Origin: Brooklawnia cerclae
Lineage (GTDB): Bacteria > Actinomycetota > Actinomycetes > Propionibacteriales > Propionibacteriaceae
DNA length: 64,000 nucleotides
Assembly: GCF_011758645.1 (NCBI RefSeq)
Contig: NZ_JAAMOZ010000002.1
Location: 186,001-250,000, forward strand
Direction: 5' to 3'
Shown here: in pieces, positions 46,656 through 55,702 of the stretch
How the letters are laid out: each line of letters begins with the position of its first letter
Position numbering within the stretch: position 1 is the first letter of the stretch
Made by a program: the position numbers and the translations under genes
The notes under the pieces: model-generated
The model's input: the letters and a program-made list of their open reading frames with translations, nothing else
Databases searched by the model: none
What the model was told of the DNA's origin: nothing

Positions 46656-46747
46656 GGCGTCGCTGCGCTTCCGGCTCGGCGTCGAAACCCTCCGCCGCTG
46701 CGGTAGCACGGGATGTCTCTGCGGCTACCGGATCGACAGCCGGCTCA

Positions 46748-47947
46748 TTACTGCTCGAGCAGGACGTCCAAGACCCGCGGCGCGTGGAAACGCCGACCGT
46801 ACACCCGCTCATCGTAGGGAGCGAGGATGCTGTGAGTGACGAGCGAGTCGATCAGCTTCTTGGCGCCAGCGTTGCCGATACCCAAGGCTCTGGCCGCCTG
46901 AGCGACAGTGAACGTGGGTTGGCCGACAGCGAAGTCGACGAGCAACCGCGCGTTTCCGGTACGGATCGGGGTCGACTGGAGACGCTCCTTCAGTTCAGCC
47001 TGGACCGCAGCCAGAGCCAGCATCCGTCTCCGCGCAGCCTCGGCCGAGTCCGCCAGACCCTGCGCGAAGAACTCGACCCACGTGGACCAGTCGCCATCGG
47101 TCGAGACACCAAGCAGCGCGTCGCAGTACTCCGTCCGCCGCGCCTCGAACCAGGTTGATACCGAAAGCGTCGGCTCGGTGAGAACGCCGGACGCGTACAA
47201 TTGCAGGACGATCAGCAGCCGTCCGAGCCGTCCGTTGCCGTCGTGGAACGGGTGGAGCGCCTCGAACTCGTAGTGGCCCATGGCTGCAGCCACGACAGGA
47301 TCGATGAGATCGCAGTGATCAGCCTGCATCCACACAATCAGGTCACGCAGTCGCGCTTCGAGATCGGCTCCGGGAGGCGGCGGCACGTACCGCGCAGCCT
47401 TGATCGGTATCTCCCCCGGCGGCACACCCTCCCTGCGTCCGATCACTACCTGCACCGGTCGCACCTGCCCAGAGTGCTCGCGCTCCGACGACGTTCCGCG
47501 CATGAGCATGCCTTGCAGATTGGCCAGGCTGGACGAACCCCAACCCCGGCCCTCCTCCGCCCAGCCAAACGCGGTCTCGGCCACGATCACGTAGTTGAGC
47601 ACTTCACGAAGCGAAGGGTCCTGCACGTCATCGGAGTCGGCGGCGAGTACCCGCGCCAGCGGTTCGTAGGTGCCTTCGAGCGCGGCAGTCGATTGGGCCT
47701 CCAGCCGCAACGTCGAACTCCGGAAGAGCCTGGGATTGGGCAGCCTCTGGGCGGTGGAGTCGAGGGCTGCCAGAGCCGCACGTGCATCGCCAACGTGCCG
47801 GTAAGCCCGCCCGCTCAGCTCAGGGCTGTCATCTGATAGCGGGCTTGGGAGAAAGGCCCAGTGCTTCCACGCACCACCGCCGGGAAGTGAGCCGCTGATC
47901 GGAACGAGCTCGCCGAACGGCGCCTTCTGGAACAGTTTGACGTCCAC
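46748..47947 (-). CDS. fic: Fic-family protein adenylyltransferase with N-terminal inhibitory helix
   Basis: A 399-residue class II Fic protein. The inhibitory motif (S/T)xxxE(G/N) reads STAALEG near residue 88, and the catalytic HPFHDGNGRLGR lies near residue 232. The C-terminal 70 residues form a winged-helix domain (PTFTVAQAARALGIGNAGAKKLIDSL) typical of this subclass, which often controls its own or a partner's modification state. With both motifs intact it should be active but autoinhibited. It lies close to tRNA-Ser, where accessory genes gather, but no integrase or direct repeat of the tRNA end was found. Confidence 0.9.
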   Translation of the reverse strand: MDVKLFQKAPFGELVPISGSLPGGGAWKHWAFLPSPLSDDSPELSGRAYRHVGDARAALAALDSTAQRLPNPRLFRSSTLRLEAQSTAALEGTYEPLARVLAADSDDVQDPSLREVLNYVIVAETAFGWAEEGRGWGSSSLANLQGMLMRGTSSEREHSGQVRPVQVVIGRREGVPPGEIPIKAARYVPPPPGADLEARLRDLIVWMQADHCDLIDPVVAAAMGHYEFEALHPFHDGNGRLGRLLIVLQLYASGVLTEPTLSVSTWFEARRTEYCDALLGVSTDGDWSTWVEFFAQGLADSAEAARRRMLALAAVQAELKERLQSTPIRTGNARLLVDFAVGQPTFTVAQAARALGIGNAGAKKLIDSLVTHSILAPYDERVYGRRFHAPRVLDVLLEQ

Positions 47948-48131
47948 AACGCAACACTACTGGCCATTGTGGAAACTTTCACCGGTGTGATTGATCCAGT
48001 TGAAGGCGATCGCTGAGATCACTAATGCCCGGGGTCTGAGCGGGGGCGCCTCGGGTGACTGTCAGAGCCTTCTGAGACTGTGCGGTTGAGACCCGAGAGC
48101 CGGGGATCGCAAAGCTGAAAGGAAGGTGGAC

Positions 48132-48401
48132 GTGTCTACCTACATCACCGCAGTCCGGATGAGTCCCTCGACTGCGAACGACCACAAGCACATCTCCGAG
48201 GTGCGTTGGGAGCAACCTGGCAAGACCGACAGCTGCACGAGGCAGGCGATGATCGACTTCATCGACAAGGGCAATGCGGTCTACGTCCATGGGTCGCCCG
48301 ACGCTCAGGTCGGAGTTGTTCGAGCGACACCGCCATACCTGCGCACGTACGCTGACGGGACTGGACGAGCAACCAGTTGGGCTTGCCGCGCTTTTAGGTA
48401 G
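48132..48401 (+). CDS. DUF3892-domain protein
   Basis: An 89-residue protein with the DUF3892 pattern: YITAVRMSPSTANDHKHISEVRW, then MIDFIDKGNAVYVHG and VGVVRATPPYLRTYADG. Family function is unknown; members occur beside accessory and mobile genes. The GTG at 48132 follows GAAAGGAAGG; another in-frame GTG lies two codons upstream. The final residues (RATSWACRAFR) depart from the usual ending, so the last few codons may be altered. Confidence 0.75.
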   Translation: MSTYITAVRMSPSTANDHKHISEVRWEQPGKTDSCTRQAMIDFIDKGNAVYVHGSPDAQVGVVRATPPYLRTYADGTGRATSWACRAFR

Positions 48402-48505
48402 ACGGTCCGACGTCCCCGCTCCGCCTACCAGAGCCACTCCGCGAAAGATAGCGCACATTTAGCGCACAACGGAGACTGTCGCCTTGCACCGTCCGGCAAG
48501 ATGCT

Positions 48506-48533
48506 GATTCCCGCCCTGGTCAGAGCGGGAATC
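48506..48533 (-). terminator. Hairpin after tRNA-Ser
   Basis: A perfect 9-bp stem GATTCCCGC/GCGGGAATC with a 10-base loop, five bases beyond the CCA end of the minus-strand tRNA. Confidence 0.6.
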
Positions 48534-48537
48534 ATGC

Positions 48538-48625
48538 TGGCGGAGGATACGAGATTCGAACTCGTGAGGGCGTGAACCCAACCCGCTTTCCAAGCGAGCG
48601 CCATAGGCCTCTAGGCGAATCCTCC
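48538..48625 (-). tRNA. tRNA-Ser (anticodon GGA), CCA encoded
   Basis: On the minus strand the acceptor stem GGAGGAT pairs with ATCCTCC, the anticodon loop is TTGGAAA (anticodon GGA, serine UCC/UCU codons), a long variable arm follows as in all tRNA-Ser, and the T arm is ACGAG-TTCGAAT-CTCGT. The discriminator base is G and CCA is encoded. Confidence 0.95.
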
Positions 48626-48715
48626 GCCGGGCATCTTATCCGGACGCAAGCGCGGACGCCAACCACTGGCGAGATCGGGAGTCGCCGACGGTAGTTCGCT
48701 CCTTTCGCGGCCCTT

Positions 48716-48850
48716 TTCGCGCGGGTGCTGTGTGTTGTCGCGGGCGATCTGAGGCCCGCGCGAAGCCACAGCGTCCGCGTGAGGTCAGGCGGGCCGCGTG
48801 AGGATGCGACTGGGGGCTGATGTGGACCGCGTGAGGGCAGGCGGTGGGGC
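48716..48850. repeat. Degenerate tandem array, CCCGCG-type (copy B)
   Basis: Aligns with copy A (14154-14240) over about 86 bp, sharing the stretch GCGGGTGCTGTGTGTT and then alternating CCGCG cores about every 18-20 bp. Between tRNA-Ser and the universal stress protein gene; the 430-bp gap shows no gene. Confidence 0.65.
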
Positions 48851-49026
48851 AGGTAGGGCCGCCGGAGGTGCCGGAGAAAACCCGACTCGCCCGGAGAGCC
48901 GGAGCGGCAGGAAGACCTGTGGCCATCTCGCGTCATCGCCTCGAAGAAAGGGCGCAAACCGCGAAGTCGGCGACGGAAACGGGGCGTATCGCATAAACTG
49001 GGAGATCAACAAGTCAATACCATCGC

Positions 49027-49042
49027 GATGCGATGTCGCATC
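49027..49042. promoter_or_regulatory. Palindrome directly upstream of the universal stress protein gene
   Basis: GATGCGA-TG-TCGCATC, perfect 7-bp arms, ending three bases before CTAGGAGGGG (the Shine-Dalgarno). It may be an operator or an RNA hairpin that affects ribosome access. Confidence 0.5.
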
Positions 49043-49057
49043 TCCTAGGAGGGGATC

Positions 49058-49957
49058 ATGGCTACCGAGATCCAGTCCGCAGGCAAGGTCGTCGTCGGTA
49101 CTGATTGCTCCAACAGGGCCGACAAGGCGATCGAATGGGCAGCGAAGACGGCCTCCTCACGCGGGTACCCGCTCCTGGTCGTCTCGGTGCTCCCAGAGGT
49201 GCCGCTGCCGAAGCGGACCCGCGCCGCTTCCGCTCTGCGTGAGGGCACCGATTACGTCAATCAGCTCCGAGAGCAGGTCGGCAAGAAGCTCGCCGATATC
49301 GCCGATCGGGTGCGCGGCTACCATCCGACGCTCGTGGTGGAGACCGCGCTCGTCCAGGGCAGCGCTCCGCTGGTGCTGGCGCAGGCATCGAAGGACGCCG
49401 TCATGGTCGTTGTGGGAGCCCGGGGCCAGACGGCTCCACCGGCCGTCCGGATCCTGGGCGGAACCGCCGATCAGGTGACCTCGCATGCGCACGGCCCGGT
49501 CGCGGTCATCACCGATCTGAGCGAGGAGGACCATGGCGGTCCCGTCGTCGTCGGTGTCGACGGCTCGGACGAGTCCAAGGTGGCCATCGGTATCGCGTTC
49601 CGGGAAGCGGCTTCGCGGCACGTGCCCGTGCGGGCGATCAACACCTGGGACTTCGGGCCTTACGACGCCTTCAACGCCGAGATCTGGGCGGCGAGCATCG
49701 ACGAGATGGCCGAGGACCTCACCTCGATGGTGAACGACCTGGTCAAGGACGAGGCCGCGAAGCATCCCGAGGTGGCGGTGCAGGTCGATGTTGTCCGGGG
49801 TCGTCCGGAGTTCGTGCTGGTGGACGCGTCCAAGAAGGCATCGCTGGTCGTGGTCGGGTCTCGGGGGCGTGGCGGATTCGCCGGGCTTCTGCTCGGCTCC
49901 ACCAGCAAGCACGTCCTCCGCGAGGCGCGCTGCCCGGTCATCGTCGCACGTACCTGA
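49058..49957 (+). CDS. Tandem-domain universal stress protein
   Basis: A 299-residue cytoplasmic protein with two UspA domains. Each ends in the ATP-binding pattern G-2x-G-9x-G(S/T): VVGARGQTAPPAVRILGGT in the first domain and VVGSRGRGGFAGLLLGSTS in the second, with VVVGTDCSNRADKAIEWA and VVVGVDGSDESKVAIGIA at the domain starts. A strong Shine-Dalgarno AGGAGGGG and a palindrome precede it. In actinobacteria such proteins are induced by hypoxia or redox stress. Confidence 0.9.
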   Translation: MATEIQSAGKVVVGTDCSNRADKAIEWAAKTASSRGYPLLVVSVLPEVPLPKRTRAASALREGTDYVNQLREQVGKKLADIADRVRGYHPTLVVETALVQGSAPLVLAQASKDAVMVVVGARGQTAPPAVRILGGTADQVTSHAHGPVAVITDLSEEDHGGPVVVGVDGSDESKVAIGIAFREAASRHVPVRAINTWDFGPYDAFNAEIWAASIDEMAEDLTSMVNDLVKDEAAKHPEVAVQVDVVRGRPEFVLVDASKKASLVVVGSRGRGGFAGLLLGSTSKHVLREARCPVIVART

Positions 49958-50003
49958 GCCCGAGTTGGGTTCCGGGCGGTCCGACCCCCTAGAATGGACG
50001 AAC

Positions 50004-50094
50004 GGTCCCCCGCGCGGCGGCACCTCACCCAACCCCCCCAGGGCCGGAAGGCAGCAAGGGTAAGTGGGCTCTACCGGGTGCGCGGGGGGCCCCT
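50004..50094 (+). ncRNA. ffs: Signal recognition particle RNA (4.5S type)
   Basis: A long helix closes between GGTCCCCCGCGC and GCGCGGGGGGCC. The apical domain carries the conserved asymmetric-loop/GNAR sequence GGCCGGAAGGCAGCAAGGG. About 91 nt. Position upstream of dnaX is the usual actinobacterial order. It binds Ffh for co-translational membrane targeting. Confidence 0.9.
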
Positions 50095-50121
50095 TTCGTC
50101 CCGGGCTCGACGGGCCCGCTC

Positions 50122-51249
50122 TCAGGACGAGGCCACCGGATCGAGCCAGCGTCCGCGTCGCATGACTCTTTGCACCCCGAAGGCCGAATCGACCAGGAGT
50201 AGGTCGGCACGCGCCCCGACCTTGAGGACGCCGCGGTCGGCCAGCCCGTAAAGCCGAGCGGGGGTGGACGTCGTCGCCGCGATGACGTCGGGCATGCCGG
50301 CCAGCAGACGAAGCTGATCGGCCAGGTGTGAGGTGCCGCCGGCGAGCGGCGGCTCGTCCCCCGGCTGGTCGAGCCGGGCGACTCCGCCGGTGACACGCAC
50401 GGGCATCGTCCCCAGCAGGTGGGAGCCGTCGGGCATGCCTGCGGCGGCGATCGCGTCCGACACGAACACGACGCGCCCGGGCGGCAGCATCGTCAGCACA
50501 GCGGCCACGGTCTCGGGCGCGAGGTGCACCCCGTCACCGATCAGCTCCACGGTCGCCTGGCCGGACGCCGCGGCTGCCAGCAGGGCGGGAATGGGCCCGG
50601 GGCTGCGGTGATGCCATTGGTCCATGCCGTTGAACAGATGGGTGGCGACGTCGGCGCCGCAGCCGATCGCGTGCTGGACGACGTCGTAGCTCGCCGCGGT
50701 GTGGCCGATCGCGATGTGCACCCCTTCTTCGACAAGGGCGTCGATGAGCAGATCGGCATCCTCGATCTCGGGTGCCAGCGTCACCTGGCGAAGGTAGCCG
50801 CCGGCGGCCCGCAGCAGCCGGTCGATCTCCACAGGGTCGGGGACGCGCAGCCAGCGCGGATCGTGTGCGCCGCGCTGTGCGGGGGACAACCAGGGCCCCT
50901 CGAGGTGGATGCCGTCGAGCAGGCCGTCGTCGCAGAGTTCGGAGAGCATGCGGACGCTGCGCAGGAGGTCGTCGGGAGATGCGGTGACCAGGCTGCCGAA
51001 CACGGTGGTCGCACCACGGCGGTGCTGGTACTCGGCGGCGCTGGCGGCCGCCTCGATGTCGGGGTCGGTGAACGCGAAGCCGCCCCCGCCGTGGCAATGC
51101 GTGTCGACGAGCCCGGGCAGGATGAAGCCGTCGTGGTCCCATGCGCGTCCGGTCTGGGGTTCGACGGCGGTGATCTGCTCGTCGGTGATGGTGATCGTGA
51201 CCGGTTGGATGCGTCCCGTCGCTGTGACGCCTGGTCCAGTGATCTGCAT
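50122..51249 (-). CDS. nagA: N-acetylglucosamine-6-phosphate deacetylase
   Basis: A 375-residue amidohydrolase that makes glucosamine-6-phosphate. Metal and catalytic motifs: LVDTHCHGGGGFAF, GIHLEGPWLSPAQRGAH, AIGHTAASYDVVQ, THLFNGMDQWHHR, and VFVSDAIAAAGMPDG with the catalytic Asp. ARLYGLADRGVLKVGARADLLLVD closes the barrel. Start 51249 begins at the short beta-domain; the long in-frame extension is Arg/Pro-rich and spurious. Divergent from dnaX. No nagB or PTS genes are adjacent. Confidence 0.9.
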   Translation of the reverse strand: MQITGPGVTATGRIQPVTITITDEQITAVEPQTGRAWDHDGFILPGLVDTHCHGGGGFAFTDPDIEAAASAAEYQHRRGATTVFGSLVTASPDDLLRSVRMLSELCDDGLLDGIHLEGPWLSPAQRGAHDPRWLRVPDPVEIDRLLRAAGGYLRQVTLAPEIEDADLLIDALVEEGVHIAIGHTAASYDVVQHAIGCGADVATHLFNGMDQWHHRSPGPIPALLAAAASGQATVELIGDGVHLAPETVAAVLTMLPPGRVVFVSDAIAAAGMPDGSHLLGTMPVRVTGGVARLDQPGDEPPLAGGTSHLADQLRLLAGMPDVIAATTSTPARLYGLADRGVLKVGARADLLLVDSAFGVQRVMRRGRWLDPVASS

Positions 51250-51362
51250 GACTACAGCCTTGCTCCCCGCGCACGCTCCGGGGAGGTTTTCTCGCGAGAC
51301 CACAGGGCGGGTGGCGTTCGGCCCGGCGTGAAAGAGTCGTCCTCGGGCAATAGGCTGGCCAG

Positions 51363-53825
51363 GTGGACGACGACCTGGACCTCGGCACGCTCGATGGGGA
51401 CGAGCAGGACGATGACGTGCTGGACTACCAGCAGGACGGTCTCGACCTGTTCGGTGAACCTCTGGCCGATCCCAGGCCCGCCTGCGACATCGCCGCGGAC
51501 GCCGGTGAACTGCTGGACCTCGCGGATTCGGTGAACGAGATGCCCGAGGACGCCGGAGAGCCGGGGTCCGAGGACGCTCGTGTAGTCGGCGACTCGGAGT
51601 CCCGTGACACAGTTCCTTCAAATTCCGGCGAGCCCGGTCCATCAGCGCAGTCGGACGGTGTGTCGCGCCCGACCCGGCCGAATCGAAGGAACTCAGTCAC
51701 GACCGCGTCGGCGTCCGATCCCGATCCGCAGGCGGCGACACGGCCGGAGGCTCCGCTCGCGCTGTACCGGCGCTACCGGCCCGACACGTTCGCCGACGTC
51801 ATCGGCCAGGAGCACGTCACCGAGCCGCTGATGCGCGCGATCGCGAACAACCGGGTCAACCACGCCTACCTGTTCAGCGGCCCGCGTGGCTGCGGCAAGA
51901 CGACCAGCGCCCGCATCCTCGCGCGGTGCCTCAACTGTGCCGAGGGCCCCACGCCCACCCCGTGCGGGGTCTGCGACAGCTGCCGTGCGCTGGCCACCGG
52001 CGGTCCCGGAAGCATCGACGTCATCGAGATCGACGCTGCGTCCCACGGCCGGGTGGACGACGCCCGCGAGCTCCGCGAGGGCGTCTACTTCGCGCCGGTG
52101 GCGAGCCGCTACAAGGTGTACATCATCGACGAGGCGCACATGGTGACCAAAGAGGGCTTCAACGCCCTGCTGAAGGTCGTCGAGGAACCGCCCGAGCATG
52201 TGAAGTTCATCTTCGCGACCACCGAGCCCGACAAGGTCATCGGGACGATCCGGTCGCGCACCCACCACTATCCCTTCCGCCTGGTGCCGCCGAAGACGCT
52301 CGCCGCCTACCTTGAACGGATCTGCGACGAGGAGGGCGTCAGTGTCGATCGCGGCGTCCTGCCGCTCGTGGTGCGTGCCGGCGCGGGCTCGGTGCGCGAC
52401 TCGCTGTCGGTGCTCGACCAGCTGCTCGGTGCCGCGGGCGAGACCGGGGTCAGCTACCGGCAGGCGGCCGCGCTGCTCGGCTACACCCCTGACGCGCTGC
52501 TCGACGAGATCGTGGACGCGTTCGCTGCGGGCGACGGGCGGGGGGTCTTCGCCACGATCGACAAGGTGATCGAGATCGGTCAGGACCCGCGCCGGTTCGC
52601 CGAGGACCTGCTGGAACGGTTCCGCGACCTCGTGATCATCGCGCAGGTGCCGGACGCGATCTCGTCCGGTCTGATCGATGTGGCCGACGACCAGGCAGAA
52701 CGTCTGCAGACGCAGGCGGCTGCCCTCGGCCCGGGCGAACTCACCCGGGCGGCCGAGGTGATCGCCGAGGGGCTGGTGCAGATGCGCGGGACCACGGCTC
52801 CCCGGCTGCACCTCGAGCTGCTGTGCTCGCGTGTGCTGCTGCCCGCCTCCGATCTCGGTGGACGCGACGTCCATGCCCGGCTCGACCGGATCGAGCGGCG
52901 TCTCGACATGCCCGATGTGATGCCCGGGCGTGCCCAGCAGACCCCGGCGTCCTCGCCCGCCTGGGACGACGCACCGGCCGAGCGTCCGGCGGCTCCCCGG
53001 CCGACCCCGACCCGCGCTCCGGAGCCCGAGCCCTCGTCCACCGCGGAACCTCAGGAGACGGCGTCACGTCGGCAACGCCCGGCCAGGCGTCCCGCGGCCT
53101 CGCCCGCACCCACCCCGGATGCGGCCCCCGGCGCCCCGAGCACCACTCCCGCCGCGGAAACCGGTCAGCCGTCACGCCGTCAGCGTCCGGCGAGGTCTCC
53201 CGCGGCTGCCGGACAGCAGGCTCCCGCGTCCGCACCCGAGCCGGAAACCCCCACCGTGACCGCAGGCGCCGGCGTGGAATCGATCGGTACGGCCGACGTC
53301 CGGCGACTGTGGCCGCAGGTATTGGACGAGGTCAAGTCGCGCAAGCGGTTCACGCATGCGCTGCTCAGCCAGAACGCGCACGTCATCGAGGTGCGCGGCC
53401 GCGACCTGCTGCTGGGGTTCGCCAACCAGGGGACGCTGGAGCGATTCCGGGACGGCGGCAGCGCCGATGTTCTGCGGGAGTGCCTCATGGAGGTGCTGGG
53501 CGCCGACCTGCACGTCGTCTCGGCGGTCGACGGAGGCCCGATCCAGCCCGGGCCTGCACCGCAGCCCGCCCGCGCGTCCACCAGCGGCCGTCGTGCGTCG
53601 CATCAGGCCTCGCCGGACGATCCGCGGCCCTCCGCCCACACGTCTCGTCCCGACCCTGCTCCGCAGACCGAGCGGGTCGCGCCTCCCGAGCCACCGGACG
53701 ACCCGCCCGAGCCGGACGACGAGATCTCGGAGTCGGACGTCGTGATCGACGACTCGAACCAGGATGCCGCCGAACTCCTTGTGCAGAGCCTCGGCGCTGA
53801 GATCATTGACGAACAGGACAGCTGA
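51363..53825 (+). CDS. dnaX: DNA polymerase III gamma/tau subunit, with an unusual acidic N-terminal extension
   Basis: An 820-residue clamp-loader subunit. The conserved part starts at LALYRRYRPDTFADVIGQEHV (about residue 129), with Walker A GPRGCGKTTSARIL, a zinc module (CLNC, CGVC, C), Walker B YIIDEAHMV and sensor 1 FATTEPDKV. A long Pro/Ala-rich linker and a tau-like C-terminal domain end the chain. Most actinobacterial DnaX proteins begin at LALYRRYRP; here about 127 acidic residues precede it, and an inverted repeat is embedded in that part. A GTG at 51657 in the repeat could be the real start, giving 722 residues. The upstream coding sense (DLFGEPLADP) still looks genuine. Confidence 0.92.
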   Translation: MDDDLDLGTLDGDEQDDDVLDYQQDGLDLFGEPLADPRPACDIAADAGELLDLADSVNEMPEDAGEPGSEDARVVGDSESRDTVPSNSGEPGPSAQSDGVSRPTRPNRRNSVTTASASDPDPQAATRPEAPLALYRRYRPDTFADVIGQEHVTEPLMRAIANNRVNHAYLFSGPRGCGKTTSARILARCLNCAEGPTPTPCGVCDSCRALATGGPGSIDVIEIDAASHGRVDDARELREGVYFAPVASRYKVYIIDEAHMVTKEGFNALLKVVEEPPEHVKFIFATTEPDKVIGTIRSRTHHYPFRLVPPKTLAAYLERICDEEGVSVDRGVLPLVVRAGAGSVRDSLSVLDQLLGAAGETGVSYRQAAALLGYTPDALLDEIVDAFAAGDGRGVFATIDKVIEIGQDPRRFAEDLLERFRDLVIIAQVPDAISSGLIDVADDQAERLQTQAAALGPGELTRAAEVIAEGLVQMRGTTAPRLHLELLCSRVLLPASDLGGRDVHARLDRIERRLDMPDVMPGRAQQTPASSPAWDDAPAERPAAPRPTPTRAPEPEPSSTAEPQETASRRQRPARRPAASPAPTPDAAPGAPSTTPAAETGQPSRRQRPARSPAAAGQQAPASAPEPETPTVTAGAGVESIGTADVRRLWPQVLDEVKSRKRFTHALLSQNAHVIEVRGRDLLLGFANQGTLERFRDGGSADVLRECLMEVLGADLHVVSAVDGGPIQPGPAPQPARASTSGRRASHQASPDDPRPSAHTSRPDPAPQTERVAPPEPPDDPPEPDDEISESDVVIDDSNQDAAELLVQSLGAEIIDEQDS
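51604..51700. repeat. Inverted repeat embedded in the dnaX 5' coding region
   Basis: Arms 51604-51619 and 51685-51700 (GAAGGAACTnnGTCAC, 14 of 16 matching, with further pairing inside, AATTCCGG against CCGAAT). A third copy is intergenic at 31626. It looks like a dispersed palindromic element read in frame. Confidence 0.6.
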
Positions 53826-53903
53826 ATCGACCGTACCGGCCGGTTCGACCGCCGCACGACATCGGCTACCGCCGGAGCCGGGCAACCGCCAGAAAGGAAA
53901 CGC

Positions 53904-54212
53904 ATGTTCCCCGAGGGAATGGACATGGGCGCGCTCCTCGAGCAGGCGCAGGCCATGCAGCAGCAGTTGCAGCAGGCGCAGGACGAGTTGGCCAACGCGA
54001 CGTTCGTCGGCACAGCCGGCGGAGGTGTCGTCGAGGCGACGATGACCGGTGGTGGCGAGCTGATCGGGCTCGTCATCAAGCCGGAGGCCGTTGACCTGGA
54101 CGATCTCGAGTCGCTCAGCGATCTGGTCATCGCCGCCGTGCGCGATGCGAGCCAGCAGGCCGTCACGAGGGCCCAGTCGGTGATGCCCGATCTGGGCGGC
54201 CTGGGTCTCTGA
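53904..54212 (+). CDS. ybaB: YbaB/EbfC nucleoid-associated protein
   Basis: A 102-residue DNA-binding protein. [48 protein letters not shown] is the family signature, followed by [13 protein letters not shown]-type helices. GAAAGGAAACGC precedes the ATG. It sits between dnaX and recR, the conserved order in most bacteria, and is presumably co-transcribed with them (78 bp and 13 bp gaps). Confidence 0.95.
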   Translation: MFPEGMDMGALLEQAQAMQQQLQQAQDELANATFVGTAGGGVVEATMTGGGELIGLVIKPEAVDLDDLESLSDLVIAAVRDASQQAVTRAQSVMPDLGGLGL

Positions 54213-54225
54213 GGAGTTCGCCGCA

Positions 54226-54825
54226 GTGTATGACGGACCGGTCCAGGACCTGATCGACGAGTTGGGTCGCCTTCCCGGCGTCGGGCCGAAGAGCGCTCAG
54301 CGCATCGCGTTCTGGCTGCTCGATCAGCCCGCTGAGGACGTGGAGCGCCTCGCCCACGCGCTGATCGAGGTGAAGCAGAAGGTGCGCTTCTGTTCGGTCT
54401 GCTTCAACGTGACCGACGAGGAGGTCTGCCGCATCTGCCGCGATCCGCGGCGCGACCGCTCGTCCATCTGCGTGGTGGAGGAGAGCAAGGACGTCGTGGC
54501 GATCGAACGCACGCGAGAGTTCCGCGGGCGCTACCACGTGCTCGGCGGGTCGATCAGCCCGATCGCGGGGCGTGGCCCCGGCGACCTGCACATAGCCGAA
54601 CTCGTCCGGCGGCTCGCGGACGAGTCGATCACCGAGGTGATCCTGGCCACGAACCCCAACCTGGAGGGTGAGGCCACGGCGACCTATCTCGCGCGGTTGC
54701 TCGGGCAGACCCCGGGCATCCAGATCAGCAGGCTGGCCTCGGGGCTGCCGGTGGGCGGCGACCTCGAATACGCCGATGAAGTGACCCTGGGAAGGGCGTT
54801 CAGCGGCCGTCGCTATGTGAGCTGA
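54226..54825 (+). CDS. recR: Recombination mediator RecR
   Basis: A 199-residue protein that helps load RecA at gaps with RecF/RecO. The N-terminal helix-hairpin-helix ([24 protein letters not shown]) is followed by a four-Cys zinc finger ([16 protein letters not shown]), then a Toprim domain ([16 protein letters not shown] and [24 protein letters not shown]), and the Walker-B-like ending [16 protein letters not shown]. The GTG start gives VYDGPVQDL, the family's usual beginning. Confidence 0.96.
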   Translation: MYDGPVQDLIDELGRLPGVGPKSAQRIAFWLLDQPAEDVERLAHALIEVKQKVRFCSVCFNVTDEEVCRICRDPRRDRSSICVVEESKDVVAIERTREFRGRYHVLGGSISPIAGRGPGDLHIAELVRRLADESITEVILATNPNLEGEATATYLARLLGQTPGIQISRLASGLPVGGDLEYADEVTLGRAFSGRRYVS

Positions 54826-54840
54826 TCGACCCTCGTCGTT

Positions 54841-54955
54841 GCTCGTTGTCCTTCGACAAGCTCAGGAACCGTCTGTCGAAACGAGCGTTCCCGACGAAGC
54901 GTCCTTTCGACGGGCTCAAGGGCCGTGATGCTCGTTGAGCTTGTCGAAGCGAGCA
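54841..54955. repeat. REP units downstream of recR
   Basis: Three diverged units: CCTTCGACAAGCTCAGG (54850), TTTCGACGGGCTCAAGG (54905) and TTGAGCTTGTCGAAGC (54935). Same family as the interior of the elements at 30570 and 34270, but without the CTAG-bounded ends. Confidence 0.6.
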
Positions 54956-54985
54956 GAGATGCGCGTCCCCCCGAGGGGACGGCGC

Positions 54986-55702
54986 TCAGCGGAGAGGCTC
55001 GCCGATCTCGAGTCGCTTGACCGCGACGCCACCCATCAGCCCGATGCCGTTGACGATGACCCGTGGGGAGTCCGGGCTCGGCAGGTGTGCGGCGCGGGCG
55101 TCCTCGGTGTGCTCCCAGCCGAAGCCGCCCATGAACCCGACGCCCGACAGGCGCACGTCCATGTCGGGCGGGACGATGACCTCGACCCCACCCATGACGC
55201 CGACGCAGGTGATCGTGGTCTCCCGCTCGGAGAACACGGCCTCTCGCAGATCGATCACCGCGCCACCCATGAACCCGACGGCCACATGAGTGGGGGCGAC
55301 GACCCATCGTCCGACCCGTTCGTGCCCGCTCATCACCCCGATCGTCAGGTGGTCACGCGGTTCGTCGGGATCCGCGTACCGGACGGGCAGGTTGTCGTTC
55401 TCGGAGTGCCAGGAGTCCTGGATCGAGCCGCCCGTGGCGGGCCGCGTCGTGGCCAGGTCGGTCGCGGCCTGGCCCGGAACCCCGTAGGCGTCCGGCGTGG
55501 AGTAGGTGCCGAGGTCGGAGAGCAGCGCATCGAGGTCGTCGATGTAGGTCGCCTCGAGCGCGGTGTTGGTCCGCTCGCGGAACTCGCTCACACCGAGCTT
55601 GCCCGCGCGCCAGGCGGTTGTCAGCCGCTCGATGGCGTGCTGCCGATCGGCGTCTCCGGCGCGCAACCGGGGACGTGAAGCCCAGTCGGGGGTTTCGGTC
55701 AT
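54986..55702 (-). CDS. DUF1707 protein with LiaF-like C-terminal domain
   Basis: A 238-residue soluble protein. The N-terminal DUF1707 domain (LRAGDADRQHAIERLTTAWRAGKLGVSEFRERTNTALEA) occurs widely at the start of actinobacterial regulatory or membrane-associated proteins. The C-terminal half is a beta-helix-like LiaF/DUF2154 region in which VGFMGG, VGVMGG, VGFMGG and IGLMGG recur at intervals of about 22-38 residues. No transmembrane helix is present. It may take part in envelope-stress sensing. A REP cluster lies beyond its stop. Confidence 0.82.
   Translation of the reverse strand: MTETPDWASRPRLRAGDADRQHAIERLTTAWRAGKLGVSEFRERTNTALEATYIDDLDALLSDLGTYSTPDAYGVPGQAATDLATTRPATGGSIQDSWHSENDNLPVRYADPDEPRDHLTIGVMSGHERVGRWVVAPTHVAVGFMGGAVIDLREAVFSERETTITCVGVMGGVEVIVPPDMDVRLSGVGFMGGFGWEHTEDARAAHLPSPDSPRVIVNGIGLMGGVAVKRLEIGEPLR

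Noticed and set aside
48449-48470. Direct repeat AGCGCACA near the tRNA as a phage attachment site
   Set aside because: Too short, not part of the tRNA sequence, and no integrase gene is nearby.
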